Of a DNA stretch of 64,000 nucleotides, positions 1 to 43,790 are shown one piece after another. Every line of letters begins with the position of its first letter. The stretch's first letter is position 1. A program made the translations under genes and the position numbers. The DNA lies in contig CANTUZ010000008.1 in assembly GCA_947846985.1 (NCBI GenBank), positions 5,168,306-5,232,305 of the forward strand. Reading direction: 5' to 3'. The notes below the pieces were generated by a model. That model was not told where the DNA came from. It did not search any database and saw only the letters and a list, made by a program, of their open reading frames with translations. The stretch comes from Fratercula arctica. Its lineage: Eukaryota > Chordata > Aves > Charadriiformes > Alcidae.

Positions 1-3000
1 CCTGCTGCCAGCCTGTGCTAAAGTTAAGTCTTGATAAATCCTTTCATTTTAAACACTAGACTGCGTACAATTTTCATTTAATCCTCTGCCAAGGCTTATT
101 ATTATTCTCCTGGCTGCTTTACATACATTTATTTCCCTTTCATCTTTTTAAATTGTGCCTTACTTTTTCTTACAGGGATTTGACTAGGACTTTTTTTCTC
201 TTCTCCTATCTCAGGACTCTGCGAGTTTGTCCCCTCCTGTCCCTTACGCCAGCTGACAGCAGAGCTGAACTCCCTGCACATTTACAGCTGCAAGTACTCT
301 GCTGCGAACACCTGACTTCTCCTGTACCTTCTATCCCAGGTGCTCACAAACATTCACATTTCATTATAAGCTAACTTGCGTGGCAGATTTTTAGTTATCC
401 TTCTTTTTCTAAATGGAGAAATTGAGAGACAGGGGAAGAAAAAAGAAATAAAAAACAAACCAAAACTTTTATGGAGCCCAACAAGCTAGTCAAGCAAAAT
501 TTCAATATTAGTAGGTCAACTTAATTCTTTCTGTGTCTTGGAAACCTCCCCTCCACAAAACATATGCATTTATGTGGAAATCTGGTGGCACAGGACCAGT
601 CTGCATTGACCAAACAGTTTCTATAGTCTTTCATAGCTCTGCTCTGTCCAGGTCTTTTTTTATTTGCAACCTTCCCTAGAGAAACCACTCTAGCACAATT
701 AGCCAAGAATATATTGCATTGAGATATATGGAGCAGGTATTAAAAAAGCTATTCGAGTATTAAAAGAGACTTCAAAGGAGGTGAGATCATGAGAGAAAAG
801 GGGTATATTAGACCCGTATATGTCAGATTGATTCAGTTTTACTGCTCTAGGAAGAAAGATAGAGGACTAGCAAAGGACTACCCAACACACTTGGTCCAGG
901 TATTAATTAGGATGGTTATAACATGTAACTTTTAGACCCATGGCCCTTGCAGTGAGTTAGAGAATTATCTCTAGCTAAGCCAGGGAGTGCGGGACGGTGT
1001 TTGCAGTGACACAAAACAAGGGGACATACAACTCTGTATTGTCCATAGCCTCCATCTTCCAACCTTCTGTGAGACCTAAGCATCAAGCTTTGCCTTTGGT
1101 GATGGGCAGTAGCTGGGCTTCAAATTTTGGACTGAGCTGTTTAATTTTCACTAAGTCAGTCCTTTTTGCCCCAGCCTCAGTCAGCAACAGGCAAAGGCGC
1201 TTGGCAAACGTTCTGGGTCTGCCTCTCTGAATTACGGTCAGAACACACATTTTTATACTAAAATACAATACATTATTTCGATATAAAAATAACTACCTAG
1301 TCCATAGTTTGCAGAAAATATGAAGGATGAGACAAATTAAAGAAATCCATATAGGTGGGTAAAGTGGCTTTCATAATATTGGCCGTGACTTAAAAACAAT
1401 ATTTCAGACAGTTTAAATGACAGAAGGATATCGGCTGGATTGGAATTTAACTACCTGCTTATGTGTGTGCTGAGATGCAAAGAAACAAAAGTCTTTGGTG
1501 CTTCTGTTTTTGAATGAAGTTGTCTGGCCACTGGGTGTCATCCTTGATTCAGATGACAGCCAAAGACTTTTTAGCTACAACATAAAACCTGCAACTTCCA
1601 GAGCAGTTAAATTCCACTCTATTTGATTGTACAACATACAGCAAATTGCTCTGCATTTAAATCAGCTATAAAATTGAATACTTTGACATAGACAAATTCT
1701 CCTTTGTCTCACTGCCTTATTTGGAGACCTGAAATGGCTGGTTGATGCGGAAAAGAAAGAAAAGTAATGCAACTGGGGCATATTAACTACAAACAATTTG
1801 ATGAGTGATTAGCAAATCTCAGGAAATATGAAATAACTAGGATTAAATAATGCAAAGGGTCTATATGCAGAAAGTTTGGAATTATATCCTTAATTGGGCC
1901 CCAGGCTGAAAAAGCCTATTTCGTATAGGCAATTGTACTTAAGATATTCAGTATCCAGATTCAGTACACAAGTTAATGACTATGTATGAAGAAGCTGGTT
2001 CAGGAAAAACTAATTTAGGCTCTTACCTTCAATACCAAGCTAGTACCCTCACAGAAGTTTCAAAATTTCATCAGGGAGGAAAAAAGACTTAAAGTCCTTG
2101 AGAATTTATTCATTCCTCCTATTGCTATTCTGTGATTTCTAGCTGGCTCCCATGGTTTTTTTCACTGCTCAGCATCTTCCCAGCTCCCCACAGCCAGGGC
2201 CCAGACATTTGGCCATAGGAACAATGCCTGCGCCCGGCTAACAGGGAAGCAGAAAAACCAAAATAAAATAAAATAAAATAAAACAAACAAAAAAAAACCA
2301 CTTTCCAGAAGTAATATCCAGATACTTGGAATATTTTGCCAGTGTTCACATGTGAGGATCAAATCCACTGGCAACGGGTCATATGTCATCCTAATGAGTT
2401 TTCTGATATGGGTGACAGAGAAGAACTTATCAGCGTTATTTTGTTATCTCCTGGGAGTCTAGACAGTCTGAAACCAGCACACAGTGCAGCGGAGCTGTTT
2501 ATTATAATATTATTTCTTTCTGAAACCTAATTTAGTTTGCCCTCTTCAAGCTAAAATAAAAGTAACTGCCAGCAATTTCTCCAAGCATTATAGCCAGAAA
2601 TAAACATTTACATTTGTCAGTGCATTAAAAGTATTAATCCTACTGTTCTTAATATACATACATAGAATGCAGTAATATAACTTTTTAAATAACTGGTTTT
2701 TTTTGTTTTTTTTTAAATGCAGCTAACCTCAGTTGATAGCACAGCTCTTCATGGATTATACAGTCTTTGAGAACACAGATCTCCATGTAATTCTTCCTAC
2801 CTTTACCAGTGGATATAATTTTAATGAAAACATGCCTGTATTAAAGAGCTATTAGACACAGAGTTGAAATTGTCTTTGATTTTGTTCACCAACCAAAGAC
2901 TTCAATGATTTTTTTGAAAAAAATCCATTTTTAGAGGAAGCCATTAAATATTCTCCGTACATTAAACAGTCTCATAAGCATGATTTAGGTTACTTGTTTT

Positions 3001-3404
3001 TAATATTGTAAGCATTCTTTTTTATGATTATATTTAGTTTAGAACTGATATCGGACTTCAAGGAGGAAATGCATTTAAGACATAAGCATGTACCTTAACC
3101 ATTTCAACATTTACTCAAATTAACGTAAAACAACCCATCCAAGGTAAAAAGACAACCAAATTATCTAAACTTGTACTACCCTTTTCATTGATGCAATAAG
3201 TCAGTAACAAATATTAGCCCAATAAGGTGTTTTTGAAGCAGGGAATTGCTTCTGCATCTATACATGTATACATAGACACACATGTCTATAATCTAAGACT
3301 AGGAATCTATGCAGTTTCTCACTTTCAGATCTCAACTCAAAGGGAAGATGTTTTCCCATTTAAACTTCACAGCACCTTTTATTTCGGTATAGAAATATAC
3401 TTAC
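1..3404 (-). other. KYNU: KYNU intron 10, partial
   Basis: No exon or other gene was recognised. The segment is AT-rich intron sequence and contains an AAAAT pentamer run at 2260-2282. The rest of the gene's 3' exons are expected to the left of base 1. Confidence 0.8.
2260..2282 (+). repeat. AAAAT pentamer microsatellite
   Basis: Between four and five tandem AAAAT units lie in KYNU intron 10. Confidence 0.9.
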
Positions 3405-33685
<30,281 letters not shown>

Positions 33686-36600
33686 CTTAAAATGAAAAAT
33701 GCCACAGTTTATCTTCTGCAGCATGCATATTCACAAATAGCTGATAAGCAGCCACTAAAGCTGCATCATTCAAGACCCAAACTTACTTGATTTAAAGCTT
33801 TTTAAAAGTGAAGTATTTGGATAGAATGGTAAAACCGATCAGTTGAAGTATTTCCAAGGCAACATATTGCTGTGACCCTCAAAAGCTTCCCCCCCCCCAT
33901 ACATATGATGTTCTGCCCTTTTTAAGTTATATCAGCAGCTTCTAAGTTCTTCCACCAGACCGATGGCAGTTACAAACGCTGAAGCGTCATTCACAATTCT
34001 GAGATCCCAAAGCCAGAGGCAGCATTATTGTTTCTGCAGTCTGTGCTCCTAAAAATAGCAGGTGCACAGCTACGCTGAAGTCGGGTTTTTTTCCAGGCTG
34101 TGCATTACTCAGCCTCTTTCAGCTTTTCTTTCTTAAAAAATAGGAAGGGGGTGTTTGTGTACAGCCATGCTCCCATACGAGGGCAGAGCAGGCAGGATGC
34201 AGATGGCAAACAAAGGCATCATTAGAAACTTGGCTTTCAAAACCAGGATCTTGAATTAATATTTCCTTCTAGCTACAATGAATATCCTGGTGTTTCAGTT
34301 CCATTTATCCTGGGAAGGGAGAGAAGCCCGAGTCAAGCTGCAAACAGGACAGACCATAGTTTCTAACAGAATATCCAAAACTCTAACTGCAAAATTTACA
34401 AGCTCATGGATCTTTGTAAGAAGAACAGTTCTGTAACTGTAATGCTGAGAGACACCGTTGTGTTCGAGATAGCAGTTGTGCGCTTGGCTTTACAGATCTA
34501 TTGGCAAAGAAAATTTATGACACGTACTCTGTACTTCAGGGCAAAACTTGGCCAGTGCTGCCTGCTGCATTCTGTCACAGAAGGCAGTCAAGAGGCTCAT
34601 TGAGGTGTCCGGTGGTTTCCCCAGTTTAGGGAACTGTATAGTAGAATAAACTCTGCCTTTTCAACATCCTGAAGAGTTTTGGTGCAACAGAAAAACTCTA
34701 GGGCACAGTTAGAAATAGGACAGTTTAGCACACAACGTGCAGCGCACAGCCACCAGAGAATATGACTTTTTCCCTCTGAGAAAGAAAACTCTAAGGATGT
34801 ATCCTCCATAAGTACCGGCTCTCTTTTTTTAAAGCCAATAGTATATTACAGTTATCCAGAAACAAGCTGTGGAGAGAACAACAGATGATTATATGGGTTG
34901 TAGCCAGCTGAGCATTACATTCATTGTCACTTCACCTAGCTTGGGGTTTTGTGGAAGAGGAGTTCTGAGAGTCAGTGTGATGGCATATTCCAGGTTATAG
35001 ATTATTTATATTTTTTTTTTACATTAAATCCCTTATGACACATTTTTCTGTATTCTATTTGGTGCAAATGCATAAATGCAGGTTATGTTTTTTTATCAAT
35101 GTTTCATGCCAATCCCTGAAGACCATCCAGAGGAGCTTCATCAACACATACGGGAGGGATAACAGTTCGTATTTAAATATAAACCCCAAAATAGCACAGC
35201 CTCATTAGTGCCAATTAATCCAAACCTGTTTATACTCTAGCCAAATGGCCAGCGTGATGCTAGTTACCTGGTTTAATTTGCTATCGTTTAGTTTATGATG
35301 AGAACATTTTCTTTTTCCCCTCCAGACTTGATATCTTACACAGTAGCAATTTTTCCTCTCCCACGAGCATGTAGAGTTAAAAGAATAAAAACAACAAACA
35401 GTAGAGCTCTTTAAGACAGCAGTTTTCATTTAGTTAATGTTCACCTTCTCCCGGGAGGTATTGGAGAGATCTTATTTTTGTGCTGTCTCCCCACAGGTTG
35501 TTAACACCTCCTCATTGTCATCAAATTTATCATTCCCACTCATTCATCCTAATCATCCCTGGTAAAGCTGGTAAAAAGAAAGAAATGGTTGAAAAAAAGA
35601 TATTTGAACATCTTGGTTCTCAGAGTGTTTTTCTAGGCTTCTCTGAGGCAGAGGGTTACACCTGGACAAGTAGTTGAGTGTGATGCTAAAGAGGCTGAGC
35701 TGGCTGGAATAATTACACCCAACCAGCCACCTCCCGAAGAGTTGTCAACCCGCTGAAAGCCCCGCAGGAGATGTGACCAGGCTCCCTGTTCCCCGGGGAA
35801 CCCCTTCTCAGTTCCTTCCTCTACAACTGAGCAGCAGGTCCAAGACCTTGCCTCTGCCCGTCCTTCTGGTGGGGTATGGGTAATGACATCTCTGCTCTTC
35901 TGCAGGTCAGAAGAGTATTGACCTTCTGGACCTATTTGGCAGTCACCAGGGAAGATGCATAGAGATCTTTATTTCCTCCAGCAGATGTTGAGAAACATCT
36001 AGAAAGGCAAGACTGGTTCACAGACACTGGCCGTCACTAATACTGGCACCTCGTTATAGTTTAAAGACACTAATGTAACTTAGCTTTCGTTTCAAGTTAC
36101 AGATTTTAAGAACCCCTGGGCTTAATTGGTAAATCAGGGTTTATTTTCAAGCAAAACTGGGATCAGCACTTGGAAAGTGAAACTACTTTTTGCTTCCAAA
36201 GGCTTATTTCTTTGATTTACAGCACTAGCATGGGAGGCCTGATCCCACAGGTATTACCAGAGCACGTCCAGCACATACTCACATAATCAAGATATAGTTG
36301 TCTCTTTTCAATAATGGGTATTTAATGCAAATTATGGAAACAATCCTTGGAGAATGGGCTGGATTCAACTCTCCCTGACCGTCTCTTTCCAGATAAAAGG
36401 ATCACATGGCAGACTGTAGTCTTTTCTGCACAGTCAATCTCCTTCCCACTCAAGTTAATGCCAGGATTTTTTTTGCTCCCCAGTGACATAGCTCCTGAAG
36501 TAAGGGAGAAAGCCTTTTAATCTCTCTAAACAGATGACTCACTTGAGTTAGGGATATTTCACAATGACGCTCAGCTCCCCCGGTCCCTAGGAGGGGGACT

Positions 36601-37373
36601 AGGCAGCATTGGTATTGCTGTCATCTATGTCCTCTCCTGGATACAGCCGATGAGGAAGGTTTGGGAGCCTCCAACATTTATCTCCTGGAGTCCACACAGG
36701 CAATGTCACCTAATTCACCTGCAATTTATGTTCAGGAGATGGATAATAAGGGTGCTTGAAGGACAGTTTGCTTTTATACACCAGATCCCTCTCATCTGGT
36801 CTGTAGACTCTCTGCTTTGCACCATACGAACACAGCAGAGCATCCTACCATTTGTCTTACTTAGAACCATTTGTTCAGTAAGGATAAATAGTTATTACAG
36901 TGGATTAATGGCTATCATATTCCAGGTCATCCGCTGACCTGTCTGGCAAGCATAGATGGGATTTGTTTCCATTTGAGGCCTGACCCAAAACCTACTGAAG
37001 TCAACAGGTGTTTCCGTTACAGACAAAAATTTCTGGATCAGGCTTTTGGTCCCCTGTCAGTGCTGTAGCTTGCTGCATCTGATCAATGACTTACGTTTAT
37101 TGTGATTCTTATTTATATTAGATTTTGACAGCAAATATAATATTAAATACAAAGATCTAGAAGCTAAAAATGATTAAGTGCTCAGAGGTATCTGATTTAA
37201 TACAAACATTATGAAATAAGATAAAACTACTATAATAAAATCAATCAAAATCCTATTGAGGAATGAAATCCCAGAGATCCAATTCTGAGACCAGAATAAG
37301 AAAGTACTTTTGTCCTTTGAACGGGGAATTAGACCTCCTAAAGAGGGAACCCCAGAATTGCTCGGGTTTCTCT

Positions 37374-37392
37374 CCCCCCCCCCTTTTTTTTT
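37374..37392 (+). repeat. C10-T9 pyrimidine tract
   Basis: Ten C residues run straight into nine T residues, within a longer pyrimidine-rich stretch. Confidence 0.95.
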
Positions 37393-37660
37393 CCACTCTG
37401 ACCTACATTATTGCATTTCCTAATTGCTGCAGTACAGAGTCCCATGTAATTAGTTTACAATAATTCATGAATCATTGTTATTTTCTACACATACAGAAAA
37501 TACAACACACCTTTATTCCACCCAATTCTCTTAATTTAACTGAAAACTGTATTCTGTATCCTCTTCAAATTAAAATTCAGACACATCAATGCAAAATATA
37601 ATTCCCATCTTGATAAATGGGGTTCCTTAGCAGGATTTTTTTTTTTTCTGTCCAACTTAA

Positions 37661-37720
37661 AGTAAAAATAATCAACATACATAATAAATACTTTTTACTT
37701 AGAGTAAAAATAATCAACAT
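37661..37720 (+). repeat. 18-base direct repeat with 42-base period
   Basis: AGTAAAAATAATCAACAT occurs at 37661-37678 and again at 37703-37720, with similar sequence just before each copy, which suggests a local tandem duplication. Confidence 0.9.
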
Positions 37721-39329
37721 TTTAAGAGAAACAACTTGCCTCCAACACCCCCTCTGAAAAAAACATTCAGGTGTTTTCTTTCTCGTTTCCTTGAAACTTC
37801 CTTCCACAGTTTGACTTAGTAGACATAGATGACATGAAGTCAGCATTTTTTATTTTTTTTTTCTCTTTCTTTGCTCTTTTGACTTTTTCCACAGAATTCG
37901 CCTCTACTGCGTACTGATTCAATGTAAAAAAACTCACAAATGACTGTTGGCAATCTTTCATCTTCAAAAAAAGCATACACAATTTCAACTTAGAAAACAG
38001 GCATTGTGACGTATTTCATTAGCGCAGATATCAGCCCCACTACTTCATCTCCCATTTTAAAACTATAAAAGGCAATGGGTGAGAATTAGTCAGACACAAG
38101 TGACCCGAATGTCTGGGCAATTATTTCTGTTTTGTCCTTTATGCATAATTTACTGACTAAATAGAAAAAAAAAAAGTGTGAATATTAGCAAGTCATCTTA
38201 TCAAACCTACATAGGAAGGTCCATTAGGCTTAATTATAAGAATGATAATTTGTCCTATTTTTAGATCCACTTATATTTTTATAGAGCTACATTTTGTCTA
38301 TAATTGTATCTTGATGTCTTTATTTAAAAAAAAAAGTCCCCTCACCGCCCCCTTAAGCATTTTCTTTAAATATTCCAAGATTTTACTCACAGTCTTTCTA
38401 CCCAGCACAGTGCTGACAGGCACACAATGAATCCCTACTTAAAAAGCCACATCGATATGCTCAGAGAAAAAGAGTATGCCATGGGGATAGCACGTCCTGC
38501 ACTTTAGCTCTTTACCAGGTTGCTAAACGCAGCTCAGCCCACAGACCTTTGACATTTCCAGGTTAGCGTCCAAACGGACTCTTTGGAAGGAAAACTGGGG
38601 GTGTGTGCGTGTATAAGCGCACAAGTTTGCGGCATAGGTCCACGCTGTCAAAATACACCCACCGAAAGCACCAATAGCACCGTGGATTGAAGTTGTTTTA
38701 AGAAAACAAACAAAGAAAAACTACAGAAACGCACAACGTGTAAGGGCTGATCCTTCTTCCCATCTTCACAGGAAGAAAATTGCTTTTGTGAATACGATTT
38801 TGCAGACGGAAGTCCCTAAAAAAGCACAGCCCAAAGCAACACACATTCTAGATCACCTCAGGTTAAACACACTTCAGCGTATTTGCTTAAATTACAGAAC
38901 TGCAGAGAAAGAACAATCTAAATATTCATAGCATGCCCAGCAACAGACACACCGCAGCAAACACAACTGTATAATTAAATAAGTTACACAGCACAGTGTC
39001 ACAGCTGCAGCAAGGGAACGTGACAGAGAGGAATAACAATAAACTCAGTTACTTCAAGTAATTTCGGCACATATTGACCTTCACGTCGAGAAGTGTTTTG
39101 GTGTTAAAAGTAACTTTACATCTAAAGCTCATCTTTTCCCCTCCACAGCAAAACCACGTTACCCTGCGGTTGGCAGCCGCTCCTGAGAGAGTATGATGAA
39201 ATTCTTGTGCAAATACTCGGCGTTGCATGAAGAAACAACCACAGTCACGTGCCTGCTCCTCCAGACTCTGACCTGCACAGCGACCAAACACATGACTTCT
39301 GAAAGTTAACCAAAAACTAGGTGTATATA

Positions 39330-39356
39330 TTTTTTTTTTTCTTTTTTTTCTTTTTT
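39330..39356 (+). repeat. T-rich tract
   Basis: Three T runs separated by single C residues, ending in CCCC. Confidence 0.9.
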
Positions 39357-41592
39357 CCCCTCTTTGTCACCATGGCAAAATTTAAAGCTCCAATGAAATT
39401 AAAGCGGCACCTCTCTCCCATCCAGGCACAAGAATAGCCACACAATTGTAACGAAAATGGTTATAAACCAAACTCTTTCACTTTAGCGAAGGAGCGGATT
39501 GCTAGCATAACAGTTAGAAGTCAATGTTCGCAGCCACATGGCAGAGGGAGCAGTGGGAATTTCCATGGCACATGGATTTGCCAGGGTGGAAAACAGAAGA
39601 ATTAGAGGCGAAACTGGTGGAAAAACGGAGTTGGTATCTCTCTTAATTCTCTGTAAAGGTCATTTCAAGCCCAACCCCCCCTTCAAGCTTGAACGACACC
39701 CATTGCTACACATAGTTAGAACATAGTTGTCTGGAAGCAACAAAAATAGTTTCTCTCTATTCGGCCTCTGAATTTTCACGGGGGTGGGGGGTGGGCGGGG
39801 AACCAGCACAACACATCAAAAAACCCAACCCCAAAACAAGACAGTGAGGAGAGATATAAGGGCAAAGGGTTGTGGACTAACAATGTAATTTAGAAATACA
39901 ACTCCATCCTGGCATTGTGCATACACAGACCCCTGCAGTAATGCTTGTTTATTATCTGGATTTCCATTTTCAGTAAGCACCAATATATATGACACTTGAA
40001 CTGTAACATTTAGTCATCTTTGCTAGACAAAAACAACAAAACAACCACATAAAGCACTTAATATTGAGCCAAAATAAAGCTAACCTCTATCCATCAGTTC
40101 TTGCAGTATCCTTACCCTGTTTTGTTCTGTTAAATGCTTTTTTGGACTTCCCACTAACTTGTCCTGTTTACTCCACTAGCAAGACAACCGGACTGCTGCT
40201 CAAGAAACTTTGTACCCTCAGGAATTTGGGCCAAGAAAGAGAAGCAGGAAGTTGAGGTATTTCATTTGCTGAAGCAAGAGGATCCCATGTCAAACTCACC
40301 CCAAAAGGGTATTTACTTCTTGTTTACTTGGCCACTTAGGTCAAACCAAGCTGAAATACACTGCAGCTTTTCAATTTGCCCTTGGAAATAAAAGTATATG
40401 AACAGCAGAGTGAAAATTTTCCCACTGCATTTTCTTTTGAAAAAGCATCTTGAGTTTCACCGTTGATTGCCAATGGTGGTGGGAAACCAGCTGTGCTGGC
40501 AAAGGCCTGATGGTTGTAGACTTTCATGAGAGCAGGAATATTGACCCCTTCTTCCCAGCTATTCTTCTCAACTCTTCAGATGGATCGAAAAAAAAAGTAA
40601 AGACAAAACCAAAAAACTTTGCCCTTAAATTCAAGGCTCGAAAATCAGCAAATATGTCCCCTTGGCAATTTTTTTAGCTGCAGAACTGATCTAGTGGTCT
40701 GTCTTTTATTTCTCCTGTGACCTTGCGAAGTGACCAGAGAACAGGACAAAAAGAAGGAGCCACTGCAAGTCACGGTGAGACCAATGTACAAGGGAGTGAG
40801 GCCACACAAGATTGCCGAAGTCCCAGCAGGCACTGGCTGATGTGGCAGAGAGAAGGCAGAAAATGCAACCGAGCACAGCCCTGCCATCACCCTCTCAAAG
40901 AAACTGTTAGGAGAGTTGTGGGAAGGCAATGGCATTTGACAGACTGTTTAGAGAAGGGGGAAAAAGCAAAACAGAAAAAAAAAAAAATAAAAAAAAAAGG
41001 ATTTACAGCTTTGTGAGAAGATAAGCTCTGCAGGTCTGAGGGTTCTATGGAGATACATGGGGCAGAGAAGGAATTAAGGGGCTGACAGGTAAACACATTT
41101 CTCATACCAACAGCTTCCCCAGCTCATTCAGCGGTGCTTAACCAGGTTAAGCCATGCACTGCCAGACACATCCACGAGCACGCTGATACCTCTTCCTCCC
41201 ATCCTTCATCCTCACCATTTGCCAGACCCACCTGCCATCCGTCACTGCCAGCCCCAGGCTCACCAGAGCACGATCGAGCCCTTGTCATGGAAGCCTTGTC
41301 CCTTGACTGAAAGGAACTGCAAGCTTTTCCACAGGAACACTGATAAAACTTGTAATAAATTAATTTGGCAAAACATATGTCTTCTTCTCAAGACATATGA
41401 CAACAATAAAAAACCAAGAGCGCCCTGAAGCACACCCACCCCATGCCAGATGGGATACCAAGGACACTTGGTCCATCAGGTCATGAAGGCTTCCCTTGGC
41501 ACTGCTAGCCCAGAGAGCTCTTACTGTTAAGAGGGTAAAGTGATCCAGTAAACAAAGAAGGATTCTCTTTAACAGAAAAAGACAGGTCTTAC

Positions 41593-41716
41593 CCAGGATG
41601 AGATGGCCTGGAAGATCCTTAGGCAGGAACACACTGGGATTTCCGCAGTCTGAAAAGTAGCAGCAAGGCAACGATGTGTCTGAGAGCAGCACAGAGCTCC
41701 GCTCGGCGCACATCTG
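41593..41716 (-). other. KYNU: Candidate KYNU 5' untranslated first exon
   Basis: A minus-strand TATA box is followed about 30 bases later by a possible start near 41715. About 120 bases on there is a good splice donor, CCTGG|GTAAGA, after 41593. Splicing it to the exon at 33685 would give a 5' UTR. That UTR would contain an upstream ATG at 41713-41711 opening a frame that meets a TGA (overlapping GAATGACC) just before the KYNU start. The spacing and signals fit a first exon, but no homology supports it. Confidence 0.3.
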
Positions 41717-41739
41717 CTTAGAAAAGCTGAGGTTGCCTG

Positions 41740-41747
41740 TATTTATA
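41740..41747 (-). promoter_or_regulatory. KYNU: Candidate TATA box of KYNU
   Basis: Minus-strand TATAAATA is set in a GC-rich context (GGGGCTCGCCT on its upstream side). It sits about 30 bases upstream of a CA dinucleotide that could serve as the initiation site. It is the only place upstream of the ATG exon where I saw a TATA box, a suitable start and a splice donor in order on the gene's strand. Transcription data are needed to confirm it. Confidence 0.3.
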
Positions 41748-43743
41748 AGGCGAGCCCCACGGCTATTTTTCAAAGCATGCCATCTGCACCTTATGATAGC
41801 ACGATGCATTTCACCTCAGGCCTAACAGCAACAATTTGGTAAACAACAACATAAAACCTTTGGTCTTCTTTCCACTGAGCTTGCTACACCAACTTTCTCA
41901 TCACTTGCTTTCCATCCTACCAACACTCCTGCTCTGCCTGAAAAGGCTAATTGCTTGCCTCAGGCTGCATTTAAGCCCTACTTGATCAGGATGCCCTACA
42001 CCTGCTCTCACTTACCACCTTCTCCGCCCTCCCACACCCTAGAGAGTTATATTTTGCTTCTGAAGTGGTTTGAAGGAAACATGGATATTTGGCCTGTTTG
42101 CAGCAGTGGATTGCTCTGGTTGGGGGATTCTGACTTTTGGTCTATCTGGTTAAGACTGAAACAAAATTACTTAGTCCGTTTATCTTCATCTCATAGAGAG
42201 TTAACACCTTATAACTGTAATTCCGGGTTGTTTTGTTTGGTTTTTTTTATTTATAGAGCAGTTATTAGTAGCTCCTGCTAAATTGTTGGCTGCCTTTTGG
42301 GTGGCCAAAGTGAGCTGCTGAAATCTTCTTGTCTGAAGCACTCTTCCCTATTTTCTTTTCAGTGGGGCGGTTAGGCACACCTCCTAAAATACATATGGGG
42401 TTTGTGACCTGCTCCTAATATTGTTTTTCTTTGTGCTCTGTGTCAGTTATCATTTTGATTTCTTTCTGAGTCTTTAAACACAGCATTTGTCCTTTAAAAT
42501 CTATTCTTAAAGTAGAGTCTTTACGAAGGGAAAAAATAGAAATAAGAAATTATTTACTGGTTTGCAGTAACATTTAGGGAGAAATATTCCACCGCTGCAC
42601 TAATAATAGTAATACCCAGAGAGGGACAGTAAGGGAATCAGGGTCAAGTGATTTCCACGTAAAGAAAAACAAGAACAGTAACTCCCCTGGCTTTGATAAC
42701 TCTATGGTGGCTGCAACAGCAAGAGAACATATTTTGAATAGATGAAACTTCCTTCTATCTCTCCAAGTTAGCTGCTACTAATAAAAGACAACGGTTCTTC
42801 CGATGCCCTCGCCTGCATTTCCAGGTGGAATGCACATACATATATGTTTTAAAAGCCTCTTGCTATAAGGAATGTCTTAATGTTTTGCAAAGGATAAGAA
42901 CCTCTTTTTTCCCCCCTCTAGTCAAAGATTTGGTGTTAATGTTTGCTTTGGACAGCGAGGACTTTTCAAGCCATTTTTACCAAACGGAGGGACTGGAGGC
43001 AGGGTAGTATGACAGCAAAGGGGGGATTTGAGAGACCAAAAGCAAAATGGGGGACCTGGCGGGCCCTTTTCTCATGGCAGCTGCTTGCTCTGTTTTGCAT
43101 AACCTTCTTAAAAATAAATGGGAGTGCTTTGGGGATGGATTTACAGCAAATCTCCCAACTACTCTTTCTCCAAGGTCCTCTTAAAGACAGGTGAAGGTGT
43201 CTGGGTATCAGATACAGCCTCCTTCTGTACGCCTACTGTTTCACCACCCACCAAACGACCAGCTGTGTGTCCCACTCTCACCGTACAGCACAACTGCCAA
43301 CTTCTTCATCTACTTGTAGCACATTTCCTGCCTGTGGTCAAAGAGCTTCTGAGAAAGGGGAAACCAGAAGTCAGCTACGGGCCAGATGCAACGGGATAAT
43401 AACAACAAGCCCTTACTGAGAGGCTCCCCACAATACCAGAGCTTTCTTTTTTTCTTAAATATTTGTGTACCACGTCTTTTATGATGTATTTCATACCATT
43501 GCAGGGTGAGTGGTGGCTGAGGACATTAATTGAACCGAGGTAGACAACTGATACTGGGGCATTTTCCTTCCTCCTCTGCCCCCTGTTTGCAACTCCATAA
43601 AAGTGAATGAACTTCACACTTTCATTTTTTATTTTTAAGCTCTTGCAGCAGTCACCATCTGGAGCAAGACTCGGGGAGGGAAGAAGGAAGAAAAGACAGG
43701 TCAGAAAATAACAAGCTGAGCTTGTACTACATGTGTGTTGTAT

Positions 43744-43790
43744 AAAAAAAGAAAAAAAAAAAGAAAAAGGAAAGGAAAAAAAATAAAGAG
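43744..43790 (+). repeat. A-rich purine tract
   Basis: Almost pure A/G for about 45 bases. Read on the minus strand it gives the FFSFPFSFFFSFF stretch of the long open frame at 43375-44097. Confidence 0.9.

Larger units (their letters stand above)
33686..41592 (-). other. KYNU: Probable KYNU intron 1 (if first exon lies at 41593-41716)
   Basis: The splice acceptor upstream of the ATG exon shows that an intron begins here on the gene's 5' side. Its other border is uncertain and rests on the candidate first exon. The stretch holds a C10T9 tract at 37374-37392, a 42-base-period duplication at 37661-37720, a T-rich tract at 39330-39356 and an A-rich tract at 40974-40998. No protein-coding similarity was seen. 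Confidence 0.4.

Noticed and set aside
1..3404. Search for the next KYNU exon (GWFGHE-like motif)
   Set aside because: No minus-strand sequence encoding it was found, so the downstream exons must be outside the window.
38063..38072. Plus-strand CTATAAAAGG TATA-like box
   Set aside because: No coding exon or clear donor follows on the plus strand. Single TATA matches are expected by chance in AT-rich DNA.
41360..41809. 149-codon minus-strand open frame overlapping the candidate first exon
   Set aside because: Its translation resembles no known protein and it runs through the predicted TATA box and splice donor. It is kept only as a candidate upstream ORF within the 5' UTR.
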